64,000 nt of DNA. Source: Bin5 sp965261695. Lineage in GTDB: Bacteria; Chloroflexota; Anaerolineae; Caldilineales; Caldilineaceae. This document shows positions 16,539 through 24,725 of this stretch, piece after piece (position 1 is the first letter of the stretch; every line of letters begins with the position of its first letter). The position numbers were made by a program, and so were the translations under genes. The stretch is from NCBI GenBank assembly GCA_965261695.1, contig OZ253474.1, positions 2,356,001 through 2,420,000 of the forward strand, in the 5' to 3' direction. The notes below the pieces were generated by a model. That model searched no databases, was not told where the DNA came from, and was given only the letters and a program-made list of their open reading frames with translations.

Positions 16539-18708
16539 AGCCAATCTCCCATGCGACGCTGGCGACTGCCCGACCAAGCAGCACAACCAGCCCAATGAAA
16601 CCGCCAAGCACGGCCATGCCAAATACGGCCAGCACTCCGACACGCACCGTTCTGCCTCCGGAATAGTTATGAACCGTGCTAAGCTGCATTACCAACAGGA
16701 TCAGCACCCAATAGAAGACCACACTCCACAACGATTCGTACAGTCCCCGCTCTCGGGCGGTAAGCACATAGCCGACAAGCGAGATTGGCACAGCAAACAC
16801 GATGTAAGGCGCCAGACAGTAGGCGGTGGTGCGGACGACACCGCGTAGAGTTCCCTCACCATCGAACAGCGCCGAAACCCCATAGTTGGCCAGGGTCCAG
16901 AGGAGCCAGGGCAGTATGATCCGGAGCATTTCTACACTAATGTTGGCCTCTTCCCAGTGCAGCTCCGGCAGCAGGCTGGCCGCCACAGGTCGATAGAGAC
17001 GGGCCCAGTCGAAGATGGAGCCGACTACCGGTGTGGCACGCATGTGGAAGGGCATTACTGCGAGGCTGGCTACGCGGGCAACTGCTGCCAGACCCACCAT
17101 AAGCACGGCCGGCCATAGCGACCGACCGCTCCTCAGCGCCTCAAAGGTCTCTATAGGCCGTACCAGGACACCCAAGGCCAGATGGGCAGGCGAGCGCTCA
17201 GGCAATCGGGCAGCTGGGCGGTCAGTTGATGGAGTCGTTGAAGTAGCGATGCGACCGAACGCCCAACTCGCTGACCGACTAAACCGGGATAAGGTTGGCC
17301 AGGCCAGAATGCTCAGCAGCAGCGCGAACATCGCGCCAACCAACCAGCCCATGCTGCGGCGCAACACCTCCTGCCGATACTCGAGCAAAGCGAGCGAATA
17401 GCCCAATTGATTCCGCGCCAGTGAGTACTCGCGCATCGCTTCGCGCCAACGTTCCTGGTGATAAGCCGCCTTGCCCAGGCCACTGTGCGCCAGTTCATAG
17501 CCCGAGGCCAGGCCCAGCACTTGTCGCCAAACCGCTGCCGCCTCGGCGTAACGGCCGTCGCCCTGCAACTCACTGGCCTGATGAACGAGACGGGCGAAGG
17601 GCGTCGGACGGAAAACCGCGACCCTGGACCGCCCTGTGTCGAGCACGTAGAGCAAGCCCCGACTATCCACGTCTACCTCGCTGGCAACGCCGAATTCCTC
17701 CGGCCCGACGCCTGGTCTGCCAAAGGCCAGCAAGACATTGCGATCCTGGTCATATTGATAGATACGCGCGCGGCTGGCGTCAACCGCTGTAACCGTGCCG
17801 CCGGCGTCAACCGTCACGGACACAAAACGAGCCGCCGGCTCCCAACTCCGCCGCCGCTCGCCAAAAATTTTGCGCTGGTAAAGTTGCTGTTCCAGACTCT
17901 TTTCAACAAAGAGGTTAATGCCCACCGGGCTGAGCTTTTGAAGTTGCCGCTGCATCTGACCGGCCACGGCCGAGTAGATGAAACCGTCATCTCCCAGGAT
18001 CATATCCGAATGGGAGGTCGGTTTAGCCAGCAGAATCTTCTCCCGCTGCTCCTCAGTGGACAGGTAGCGGGCCCATAGCCAACGCAGACTGAAGCCCACC
18101 TGGTTTATGCCAAAGAAACCGCGAAACTGGTTCTGCTGATCCATGACGATCATACCAGCCCCAGTACCCTCAAGGTAATAGATGTAGCCCCGCTTATCAA
18201 CCAGAACCTTGCTGGGGGCAGCAGACCTGATCTCTGTCAACACATCGCTTTGAGGCAGCCCAAACTCCTGCAGCCGTTGCCCGGCCCGGGTGATCTGTAT
18301 GATGCGATCGTTGCCCGTATCGGCTATCCACAGGGTGTCATCGCGGCTATCCAGGTAGATGCCCTGCGGTCCGTCCAACCCCAACTCAGGACCTAGCTGA
18401 CGAACGACCTTCTGCTGATCATCGAGCTCTATGATGCGATCATTGCGCGTATCGACGATAAAAAGGTGATCATTTGCACGATCGATGAGGATATCGCTGG
18501 GCAGCGTGAACTCGCCGATCCCGAGGGTGAGCCCATCGATAGTGTGATCCAAAACGTAGGGATCGGGAATCGGGATCGGCCGGCCGGTACTATCGATGGT
18601 GTAACTGCGATACGGGTCCACTGGGCCTTGGGCCAGGGCCCGGTGACCACCGGCGATAGTGAGAAGGCTTACGATGAGAGCAACTAGTGCCTTCTGAGGT
18701 CTTGTCAT
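16513..18708 (-). CDS. NHL-repeat, TPR and Yip1-domain-like membrane protein
   Basis: A 731-residue protein. It has a signal peptide (KALVALIVSLLTIAGGHRALA), then NHL-type beta-propeller repeats (NDHLFIVDTRNDRIIELD; DDTLWIADTGNDRIIQI; GLLYVLDTGRSRVAVF). A TPR-like helix pair follows (EAAAVWRQVLGLASGYELAHSGLGKAAYH), then about seven membrane helices resembling Yip1. The open frame extends to 18834, but that would cross a hairpin and the stop of the upstream binding-protein gene. ATG 18708 directly precedes the signal peptide and is preferred. Its role is unknown; an extracellular ligand sensor or scaffold is possible. Confidence 0.78.
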   Translation of the reverse strand: MTRPQKALVALIVSLLTIAGGHRALAQGPVDPYRSYTIDSTGRPIPIPDPYVLDHTIDGLTLGIGEFTLPSDILIDRANDHLFIVDTRNDRIIELDDQQKVVRQLGPELGLDGPQGIYLDSRDDTLWIADTGNDRIIQITRAGQRLQEFGLPQSDVLTEIRSAAPSKVLVDKRGYIYYLEGTGAGMIVMDQQNQFRGFFGINQVGFSLRWLWARYLSTEEQREKILLAKPTSHSDMILGDDGFIYSAVAGQMQRQLQKLSPVGINLFVEKSLEQQLYQRKIFGERRRSWEPAARFVSVTVDAGGTVTAVDASRARIYQYDQDRNVLLAFGRPGVGPEEFGVASEVDVDSRGLLYVLDTGRSRVAVFRPTPFARLVHQASELQGDGRYAEAAAVWRQVLGLASGYELAHSGLGKAAYHQERWREAMREYSLARNQLGYSLALLEYRQEVLRRSMGWLVGAMFALLLSILAWPTLSRFSRSASWAFGRIATSTTPSTDRPAARLPERSPAHLALGVLVRPIETFEALRSGRSLWPAVLMVGLAAVARVASLAVMPFHMRATPVVGSIFDWARLYRPVAASLLPELHWEEANISVEMLRIILPWLLWTLANYGVSALFDGEGTLRGVVRTTAYCLAPYIVFAVPISLVGYVLTARERGLYESLWSVVFYWVLILLVMQLSTVHNYSGGRTVRVGVLAVFGMAVLGGFIGLVVLLGRAVASVAWEIGYEILRIVL

Positions 18709-18734
18709 TGCCCCGCTAACAGGCCCTACTACGC

Positions 18735-18767
18735 CTGGGGGCCAAGTCTGCGCAGACCTGGCCCCAG
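18735..18767. repeat. Long imperfect palindrome between binding protein and NHL/Yip1 gene
   Basis: The arms CTGGGGGCCAAGTCTG (18735-18750) and CAGACCTGGCCCCAG (18753-18767) pair with one bulge and one mismatch. The core CTGGGG/CCCCAG resembles the hairpins at 740-768 and 2596-2624, which also lie just after binding-protein stops. It could trim or stabilise the binding-protein mRNA, giving higher expression than downstream genes; that is inference. Confidence 0.6.
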
Positions 18768-18820
18768 TGCGTTGCAAGAGCAAATGGCCACACATGGTGG
18801 GAAGTCGAACCACACGAATC

Positions 18821-20305
18821 CTAGCCTTCGACAAAGGGGAGGAAGAAATTCTTGTGACCGTGCGTGGCGAACTCCTGCCACTCCTCGGCTATCTCCTCGA
18901 CGGTCCATTTCATCGATATAACGCTCCCAGTCTGCTCACAGCGCGCTTGGGCCGCTTCCTGTGTGACATCCAGGATTCCTCCAGAGCAGCGAGCGCCGCC
19001 AATCCAGTTTGCCATGCCCAACTCGCCCCACTGCCAACCGAAAAAGGCGCCAGGCCGCGCCATCTGCCACCTGTACATGTCCACCGTGGAGGCTGTGTAG
19101 CGGGTCTCTCTGCTCAACTCGTCGAGGAACGGGTCGTTGAGGTATTCCTTGCTCGCCCCGGGCGGGCCGATGTGCCGGTGAATCGCCTGCGTGGTTGCGG
19201 GGGATTTCAGCTGGGCCTCGGCTAGCTCAAAGGCCGCCTGGTGCCTGTCGGCGGGAATGGCCGCGGGGATCAGGCCGCCGAAGCCGCCCCAACCGACATA
19301 GTTGCGCTGTTCGTTCGGCAGATCGGGATTGATCGGGGGCGCCTCGGCATGGGCCATTACCTCAGCCACGTCCGGGTGAGAATCTTCGGCCGTTCTGATG
19401 GAAAAGGTGCTGGACGACATGGCGGCCACGCCCTCCGGCAACTGCTCATTTCGTGACTGCTCAGGCGCGTGGTCCTCGTCATAGGCAGCCCCGAGCCTGA
19501 TGGGTTCGATGAGATAGGTGTCAAGCGCGTCGATCACTTCGTCGCTCGTCAGCTTAAACTCCTGTTTGTCCTCGTCCCACCAGTGCCCACCTAGATCGAG
19601 CACAAGATTGAGAATGCGAAAGCCGAGGTAAGCGGTGTCACTCGACCATCCCCAGCGCGTAACATTGCCACTGGCGTCTGTCTGCGTGAGCTTTTGCGCC
19701 ACATCCCAAAGGTGGCCGTAAGAATCAAAGCCGCCGTGCGAGCTTGGACGGGGAATGCCCGCCTCGTCGAAATAGTCCTCGCGGTAGGCAAAGAAGTGTC
19801 CGGTCGACAAGTCAGTCCAAAGAGGGACTCCCTTGATCGAACCATCAACCCAGGTATGGGCCTGCATGTCCATCGGGCTTAGATCGTCGGGAGACCAGTC
19901 CCCAGCTTCGACGTAGGGGTTGAGCGTAAGAACCGTGCTTTCGGAGAACATCTGGAAAAACTTTGTGCTGTGGTCATGGTAGACATCGGGCGGCTCGCCG
20001 GCGGCGAGGGCCGGGAGCACCGTGTCCAGGAGGGGCCAATTCACCAGGTCTAGTATAACCTTGTTGCCGGTCCTCTCCTCGTGTTCTTCGGCCAGTATCG
20101 TCATGGCCTCCGGCCAACCGACCCCTCCTAGCGTGGTCAGTTTCAGTTCCATTGCTTCCATGGCCGGGACTTCAGCGGCTTCAGATGCTGCCTCGTCCTC
20201 GGCCATCGGAGCGGCCGCCGGGACGCAGGCGGCTGCCACAACGGCACCTCCTGCCGCCATCGATATGCTAAGGAATTGACGTCTGCTGATGTTTTTGCTG
20301 GACAT
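18821..20305 (-). CDS. Sugar ABC transporter substrate-binding lipoprotein (third paralogue)
   Basis: A 494-residue family-1 solute-binding protein related to the tandem pair at 799-4121 (shared SPDDLSPMDMQAHTW and VAQKLTQTDASGNVTRWGW). The Tat signal has RR at residues 8-9 (SRRQFL), and the lipobox AAAC gives Cys27. The start ATG 20305 has AAAGGA upstream. No permease gene lies beside it. It may feed the MalF/MalG pair 13 kb away or a transporter outside the window. It sits in a run with PhyH, NHL/Yip1-like and DUF5696-like genes. Confidence 0.92.
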   Translation of the reverse strand: MSSKNISRRQFLSISMAAGGAVVAAACVPAAAPMAEDEAASEAAEVPAMEAMELKLTTLGGVGWPEAMTILAEEHEERTGNKVILDLVNWPLLDTVLPALAAGEPPDVYHDHSTKFFQMFSESTVLTLNPYVEAGDWSPDDLSPMDMQAHTWVDGSIKGVPLWTDLSTGHFFAYREDYFDEAGIPRPSSHGGFDSYGHLWDVAQKLTQTDASGNVTRWGWSSDTAYLGFRILNLVLDLGGHWWDEDKQEFKLTSDEVIDALDTYLIEPIRLGAAYDEDHAPEQSRNEQLPEGVAAMSSSTFSIRTAEDSHPDVAEVMAHAEAPPINPDLPNEQRNYVGWGGFGGLIPAAIPADRHQAAFELAEAQLKSPATTQAIHRHIGPPGASKEYLNDPFLDELSRETRYTASTVDMYRWQMARPGAFFGWQWGELGMANWIGGARCSGGILDVTQEAAQARCEQTGSVISMKWTVEEIAEEWQEFATHGHKNFFLPFVEG

Positions 20306-20476
20306 TTCGAATCCTTTCTTTGCCCCTCCTTGTAAGAGTCAGGGACATATACTATGCATAACAATTGGCCCCGCAAGGTAACCGAGCCTCCTCAACCATC
20401 CACGGGTTCCTGGTCTCGTTTCGTCTAGGGCATCACCTCCTCTCCGTCACCTCAACAGCCAATCCATGTCGCTGGT

Positions 20477-21280
20477 TCAGCCGCCTTCAAAACCCGGCGT
20501 TTCCAAAATGCCAAGCTCGGCCATCCGGCGGACCCAGCGCTTGTGGCGTGGATTATCCAACGACCGCCAGTATTTGGGGTACATGGCATGTCCCCCGTAC
20601 CATCTCTCGGAGTGCCTCTTGTGACTGCCTTTGAAATTGGCGCGGACTCCCGCTATCGCCGCCGGATTCTGCGGGTCTTCATAGTAAACGGCGCCAAACA
20701 TCCGCCGGTGGTCGCCGCCGCCGAAAGCGGCGTGCCAGATCCAATAGTTGAACGCCAGCACGTCACCCGGCTTAGCATTGAATACGAAGGCCGGTATCTC
20801 GTCCGGTCCCATTCCGTAAACCGGTTGCGTGTCTCTTGATATCTGGCTGTGGAATGGCTCGCGGTGCGATCCGGGAATCACGCGTAGCGCACCCGTCGTC
20901 GCCTCTAGCGGTTCCAGGTAAGAGATGAACCTTACTCCCGCATAGTCGAAATTGGGATTATCGACGTGCCAGCCCGTATCGCCAACGAAGTAGTTGGCGT
21001 CGGTCGCCCCCGGGATGACCTGCGTGTCAAGCAGCTGCTCGGCGGCGTCGGCAAGGCGAGGGTCGTCGATCAAGGAGGTGATGAAGGGCGTGTTGGCGTC
21101 CATCAGGGAGTCGCCATGTCTGTTATTGCGGTCGTGTTCGGCGTCGTCGGGCAAAAAGGCGTCCAGGCCGGTGTCGACTTCGCGACTGATAATACGCACC
21201 TCTTCGAGCGAAAAGAACTGCCGGAAGACCAAAAAACCAAATGTATTGAAATGATTCAACTGCTGTTCAGCAAGTATCAT
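20477..21280 (-). CDS. Phytanoyl-CoA dioxygenase (PhyH) family protein 2
   Basis: A 267-residue Fe(II)/2-oxoglutarate oxygenase. His105-Val-Asp107 (GWHVDNPN) and His183 (WIWHAAFGG) form the expected iron triad, with PGSHR at about 136-140. It is closely related to the protein at 10969-11775, with aligned N-terminus (QQLNHFNTFGFLVFRQ) and C-terminal MYPKYWRSLDNPRHKRW block. It appears to be the first gene of the minus-strand block running to 11789. An AT-rich stretch at 21300-21325 is a plausible promoter. Confidence 0.9.
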   Translation of the reverse strand: MILAEQQLNHFNTFGFLVFRQFFSLEEVRIISREVDTGLDAFLPDDAEHDRNNRHGDSLMDANTPFITSLIDDPRLADAAEQLLDTQVIPGATDANYFVGDTGWHVDNPNFDYAGVRFISYLEPLEATTGALRVIPGSHREPFHSQISRDTQPVYGMGPDEIPAFVFNAKPGDVLAFNYWIWHAAFGGGDHRRMFGAVYYEDPQNPAAIAGVRANFKGSHKRHSERWYGGHAMYPKYWRSLDNPRHKRWVRRMAELGILETPGFEGG

Positions 21281-21573
21281 CTTGGCGTCTCCTCAACGAA
21301 AGGGAGTTATATACTGTATATATGAACAACTTAATTATAAACTATAGCTGTGAGTAACCAAAGGAAGGATCTCTGGTGCCCTTCCCCCACATTTCGACTG
21401 TAAATTGTTGCATTTGTGCGTTACTCGCGGTAGCCGCAATAATTTCTGCTCTTTTCCATTCCTCAGGGTCGTTGAAATGCGTACAATAGAGGAATAGGAA
21501 TCCGTCTGAATGGACCTGTCTGGGAGTTTCCCTGGCGCCAAGGGACGCTGAACCCACAGAGAGGAGACAGGGA
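21281..21573. promoter_or_regulatory. Divergent intergenic region upstream of phyH 2
   Basis: No supported gene. The minus strand upstream of phyH carries TATA-rich DNA (21307-21325, GTTATATACTGTATATATG on the plus strand) that probably contains its promoter. A GAGAGGAGACAGGGA ribosome-binding region precedes the small plus-strand gene at 21574. A similar GGGAGTTATATAC string recurs upstream of the GH67-like gene near 43137, also on the 5' side of a minus-strand gene. Confidence 0.4.
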
Positions 21574-21816
21574 GTGGCTAAAGCAGAAAAACGAATTGCT
21601 CGCCTTAAGGGAGCGTATGATCATCTGGCAACCAGAACGGATATAGAAAGACTTCGTTCGGAGTTGGAGGAAGATACCGAAAGACTGAAGTCTGAAGTGA
21701 AGGTTGATATCGAGAGTCTGCGCGCTGAGTTACGTGGTGTGAAATGGTTTATCGGCGCTGGAATCGCGGCGGTGGGTATCGCAATTCCCGTACTCAACCG
21801 GCTGCCAGGGACCTGA
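21574..21816 (+). CDS. Small coiled-coil protein with C-terminal membrane helix
   Basis: An 80-residue protein starting at GTG 21574, preceded by a purine-rich GGAGACAGGGA. Residues 1-52 form a charged heptad-like coiled coil (IERLRSELEEDTERLKSEV), followed by one hydrophobic helix (WFIGAGIAAVGIAIPVL) at the C-terminus. The layout is like small DUF1640-type tail-anchored proteins. The function is unknown. It is convergent with the glycosyltransferase operon that ends at 21912. Confidence 0.65.
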   Translation: MAKAEKRIARLKGAYDHLATRTDIERLRSELEEDTERLKSEVKVDIESLRAELRGVKWFIGAGIAAVGIAIPVLNRLPGT

Positions 21817-21911
21817 TTCTTCCGTGGTAAGTAGTCAGAACCTTGTACTTAAACCCAAGACTTTTTCCACAGGCTGCATCGTGCGGATTCACTCTCTTCT
21901 CATTTGCCCCG

Positions 21912-22778
21912 TCATCGTCGCACCCGTTCCACCAGGACCAACAGCGCGAAGAGCGGCAGCGTCACCATACGCCGCCAGCGCCACGGTTGGCGCATCAGCC
22001 GGTACAGCCACTCAAGGCCCAGCCGCTGCATCCACAGCGGCGCCCGCCGCGTGATCCCCGCCACGAAATCGAACGCGCCGCCCACCCCCAGCGCCACCGC
22101 GACCGGCAACTCCTCCCTGTGTTGATGAATCCAGATGTCCTGTCGGGGATGTCCGTAGGCCACGAACAGCAGATCAGCCCGCGCCGCGGCCAGATGCCGG
22201 CGGATTTGGGGCCAGTCGGCCTGCGCGGGCGAACCGCCGTATGACCCGGCGACGCGCAGACCGGGATAGAGACGCGCCAGCTCCGCGGCCGCGCGCGCCG
22301 CCACGCCGGTGGCCGCGCCGAGGAAGAAGACCCGCCACTCTTGCGCGGCCGCCCGTTCACACAGACGGTAGATACCGTCGGAGCCGGTTACGCGTTCGCC
22401 CAGGCAAACGCCCGCCAGCCGCGCCGCCCATAGCACGCCCACACCGTCCGGCGTACAGAGATCGGCCGCGGCCAGCGCGCGTCCAAAGGCCGGATGGCGA
22501 CGCGCCTCCATGATGAATTCGGGATTGACGGTGCAGACCTGGCGGGCAAAGTGCGAGGGGTGAGTTTTCCCGCCGCTGACTTCATCTTCCAAACAGTTGA
22601 CGGCGGACGAATCGGCGTTCTCGCTCTTCTCACCCCTCTTCACTCTGTCCTCACTCTGCGCTCTCGATTGTGCGATCCAGCGGCCGATGAGATCGAGAGA
22701 CTGCGCAAAGTCAACGCAGTCGACGCGCACGCCCAGAATCTGCACTGTCTCCAGTTCCGGTTCCTGCACCGATCTCAT
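21912..22778 (-). CDS. WecG/TagA/CpsF-family glycosyltransferase
   Basis: A 288-residue glycosyltransferase of the type that adds N-acetyl-mannosamine-like sugars to lipid-linked intermediates for cell-surface polymers. Diagnostic stretches are VNPEFIMEARRHPAF, AADLCTPDGVGVLWAARL (with the conserved Asp), VAYGHPRQDIWI and GVGGAFDFVAGITRRAP. The open frame reaches 22835, but ATG 22778 overlaps the preceding gene as ATGA and is the better start. Residues about 35-70 are a charged low-complexity insertion between the usual first helix and QVCTVNPEF. The gene is probably coupled to the GT4 gene upstream. Confidence 0.9.
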   Translation of the reverse strand: MRSVQEPELETVQILGVRVDCVDFAQSLDLIGRWIAQSRAQSEDRVKRGEKSENADSSAVNCLEDEVSGGKTHPSHFARQVCTVNPEFIMEARRHPAFGRALAAADLCTPDGVGVLWAARLAGVCLGERVTGSDGIYRLCERAAAQEWRVFFLGAATGVAARAAAELARLYPGLRVAGSYGGSPAQADWPQIRRHLAAARADLLFVAYGHPRQDIWIHQHREELPVAVALGVGGAFDFVAGITRRAPLWMQRLGLEWLYRLMRQPWRWRRMVTLPLFALLVLVERVRR

Positions 22779-23956
22779 CCTCTGCTCGCGGCCTCCTCCA
22801 GCACGGCCAGCGTCTCGCTGGCCGCCTTCTGCCACGAAAAGCGCTTGACGTTCTCATAGCCCTTGGCGATCAACTCCTGGCGCAGGGCTTCATCCCGGCT
22901 CAGACGCAGCATGGCCGCGGCAATGGCGTCGACATCGTGCGGGTCCACCAGCAGCGCGGCGTCCCCGGCGATCTCGGGCAAGGCAGAATTGTTGGCGCAC
23001 ATAACGGCTACTCCTGTAGTTTGGGCTTCCAGCACGGGCAGGCCGAAACCCTCGAAAAAAGACGGAAAGACGAAAAAGAGCGCCGCCCGCATCAGCGCCG
23101 CCACCGCCCCGTCTGGCAGATAGCCGGGGAAGTGAACGCGGTCAACCAGCCCTTTGGCAGCGACAAGCCGCTCGTACTCCTCGCTCAGCCAGCCCCAGCG
23201 CCCGACCAGCACCAGGTCCCAGCCGATGTCCTGCTGCTGTATCAGGCGCTCGAACGCCTCGATCAAGCGCAACAGATTCTTGCGCGGCTGGATCGTGCCC
23301 ACATAGAGAGCGAAAGGCCGTTCGTAGACCGGCGCGCGGCCCGCGTCCGCGCCCGTCTCGGCTGCCCGTCGCATCGGCGCCTCATGGATGACGCGAATTT
23401 TGGCCTCCGGCACGCCGTAGAAACGCTGCAAGTCGTTGGCCGTCTGCTGGCTGACAGCGATGATCCGCCGCGCGGCCGCCGCGCTCCAGCGCGTGGACAA
23501 CTCCAGGTAAAGCCGCTGCAACGCCGTATGAGAACGGGGGAAATAGCGGTAGCCAATGTCATGCAGCGTCACGACTGTGGGCGGCAACAGCGGCGGTGGC
23601 AGGAACGGCGCGACGTGGGCCGGCACAAACAGAACATGCGGCGGCCTGCGACTGACCTCCCAGGCCAGCTTCCTGTGGGTCCACAGCCATTTGCCCGGCA
23701 GCGTGCGAACCGTCGGCGTGCGAACCGTCGGCGTGCGGGCGTCGCGGGCGGGAGGAGCGTCGCCGCGCAGCGCTTCCGCCGTCGGCGTCGTGGGCGCATA
23801 CAGCCGAAAAGTGAACCGATCACCGTGCGCCGCCAGCATATGACCGATGATCTGGCGCGAATAGCGCTCGGTGCCGGTCGGCTCAGCGCGCAGACTGCGG
23901 GAAGCGTCAAGCCCGATGCACAGCCGTCCGGCCTCCCCAGCCAGATGCTCAGACAC
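22775..23956 (-). CDS. Glycosyltransferase family 4 (GT1-like) protein
   Basis: A 393-residue GT-B glycosyltransferase. Near the N-terminus is GTERYSRQIIGHML, then the linker IQPRKNLLRLIEAFERL and the nucleotide-sugar site FPSFFEGFGLPVLEAQTTG, with the E-x7-E-like pair. A TTG start at 24004 is possible, but GTG 23956 has GGAGAGG eight bases upstream and overlaps the Sua5 stop by eight bases. Flanked by WecG-type and Sua5 genes in one overlapping minus-strand run, it probably builds a surface polysaccharide. Confidence 0.88.
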   Translation of the reverse strand: MSEHLAGEAGRLCIGLDASRSLRAEPTGTERYSRQIIGHMLAAHGDRFTFRLYAPTTPTAEALRGDAPPARDARTPTVRTPTVRTLPGKWLWTHRKLAWEVSRRPPHVLFVPAHVAPFLPPPLLPPTVVTLHDIGYRYFPRSHTALQRLYLELSTRWSAAAARRIIAVSQQTANDLQRFYGVPEAKIRVIHEAPMRRAAETGADAGRAPVYERPFALYVGTIQPRKNLLRLIEAFERLIQQQDIGWDLVLVGRWGWLSEEYERLVAAKGLVDRVHFPGYLPDGAVAALMRAALFFVFPSFFEGFGLPVLEAQTTGVAVMCANNSALPEIAGDAALLVDPHDVDAIAAAMLRLSRDEALRQELIAKGYENVKRFSWQKAASETLAVLEEAASRG

Positions 23957-24623
23957 GTGGACGGCCTCTCCGACGGGGCTTACCGCCCCCGCCAGCCTCT
24001 TCAACCGCGCAGGCTGCTGCCAGCACTTCCTGCCCGATCGGCCCCGCGCGCAGCAGCCTTGGCTCCGCTCCGCTCAGGTCCAGAACCGTGCTGGCCTGGG
24101 CCAGAGCCGTCGGTCCGGCGTCGATGAGCAGGGAGATGCGCCCATCCAGTTGATCCAGCACCGCTGCCGCGGTAGCGCAAGGGGGGACGCCGCTGCGGTT
24201 GGCGCTGGAGGAGGCCAGAGGGCCAACACGGCGAGCCAGCGCCCGCAAAAAATGTTGCGCCGGCACGCGCACGCCCACCGTCGGCCTCCCCGCGGTGAGA
24301 GCGGCTGGCAGATGCGCCGGCGCCGGCAGCACAAGCGTCAGCGGGCCAGGCCAATAGCGCTGCATCAGCATCCGGGCCACCGGCGCAACCGTCCCGTGCA
24401 CAATCGCCTGCTCCTGCCCTGCATCCCCGAGGAGAACGGGCAGGGCCTTGTCGGCAGGCCGCTCCTTGACCGCGAACAGCCGGTCGATAGCCGCCGCATC
24501 GCTGCACAGACAGACCAGCCCGTAGACCGTATCCGTCGGCACGCCGATCACCGCGCCCTGCTCGACCGCTGCCGCCGCCCGCTCGAGCGCGCCCGTTTGG
24601 TCAGCCTCAAGCACGACTGTCAT
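23949..24623 (-). CDS. L-threonylcarbamoyladenylate synthase, Sua5/YciO/YrdC family
   Basis: A 224-residue YrdC-type protein that makes threonylcarbamoyl-AMP from threonine, bicarbonate and ATP for the t6A37 modification of ANN-decoding tRNAs. Family marks are VIGVPTDTVYGLVCLCSDAAAIDRLFAVKERP, the Lys-Arg pair, RYWPGPLTLVL and GPLASSSANRSGVPP. The length fits the short YrdC/YwlC type rather than the two-domain Sua5. It starts at ATG 24623 and is the first gene of the overlapping glycosyltransferase run. Confidence 0.9.
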   Translation of the reverse strand: MTVVLEADQTGALERAAAAVEQGAVIGVPTDTVYGLVCLCSDAAAIDRLFAVKERPADKALPVLLGDAGQEQAIVHGTVAPVARMLMQRYWPGPLTLVLPAPAHLPAALTAGRPTVGVRVPAQHFLRALARRVGPLASSSANRSGVPPCATAAAVLDQLDGRISLLIDAGPTALAQASTVLDLSGAEPRLLRAGPIGQEVLAAACAVEEAGGGGKPRRRGRPRV

Positions 24624-24692
24624 CGACTCTGCTCCGCTTCAGATCGTATCTGGCCGCAGGTGTCTGCGTTCTTGCAAAAGCCTGCGCAGTGA

Positions 24693-24721
24693 TTTTTGCT
24701 TTCTGTAGCCCTGTGTATACT
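24693..24721 (+). promoter_or_regulatory. Candidate promoter with possible leaderless start
   Basis: TATACT at 24716-24721 is a strong -10 hexamer, with a weak -35 (TTTTTG, 24693-24698) at 17-base spacing. The first ATG of the downstream gene is at 24726, only four bases after the -10, and no ribosome-binding site precedes it. The transcript would therefore be leaderless if translation starts there. Confidence 0.5.
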
Positions 24722-24725
24722 ACTG

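Noticed and set aside
22937..24692. Plus-strand open frames over the glycosyltransferase/Sua5 region
   Set aside because: Arg/Pro/Gln-rich shadows without homology; the minus-strand genes overlap neatly and carry motifs.
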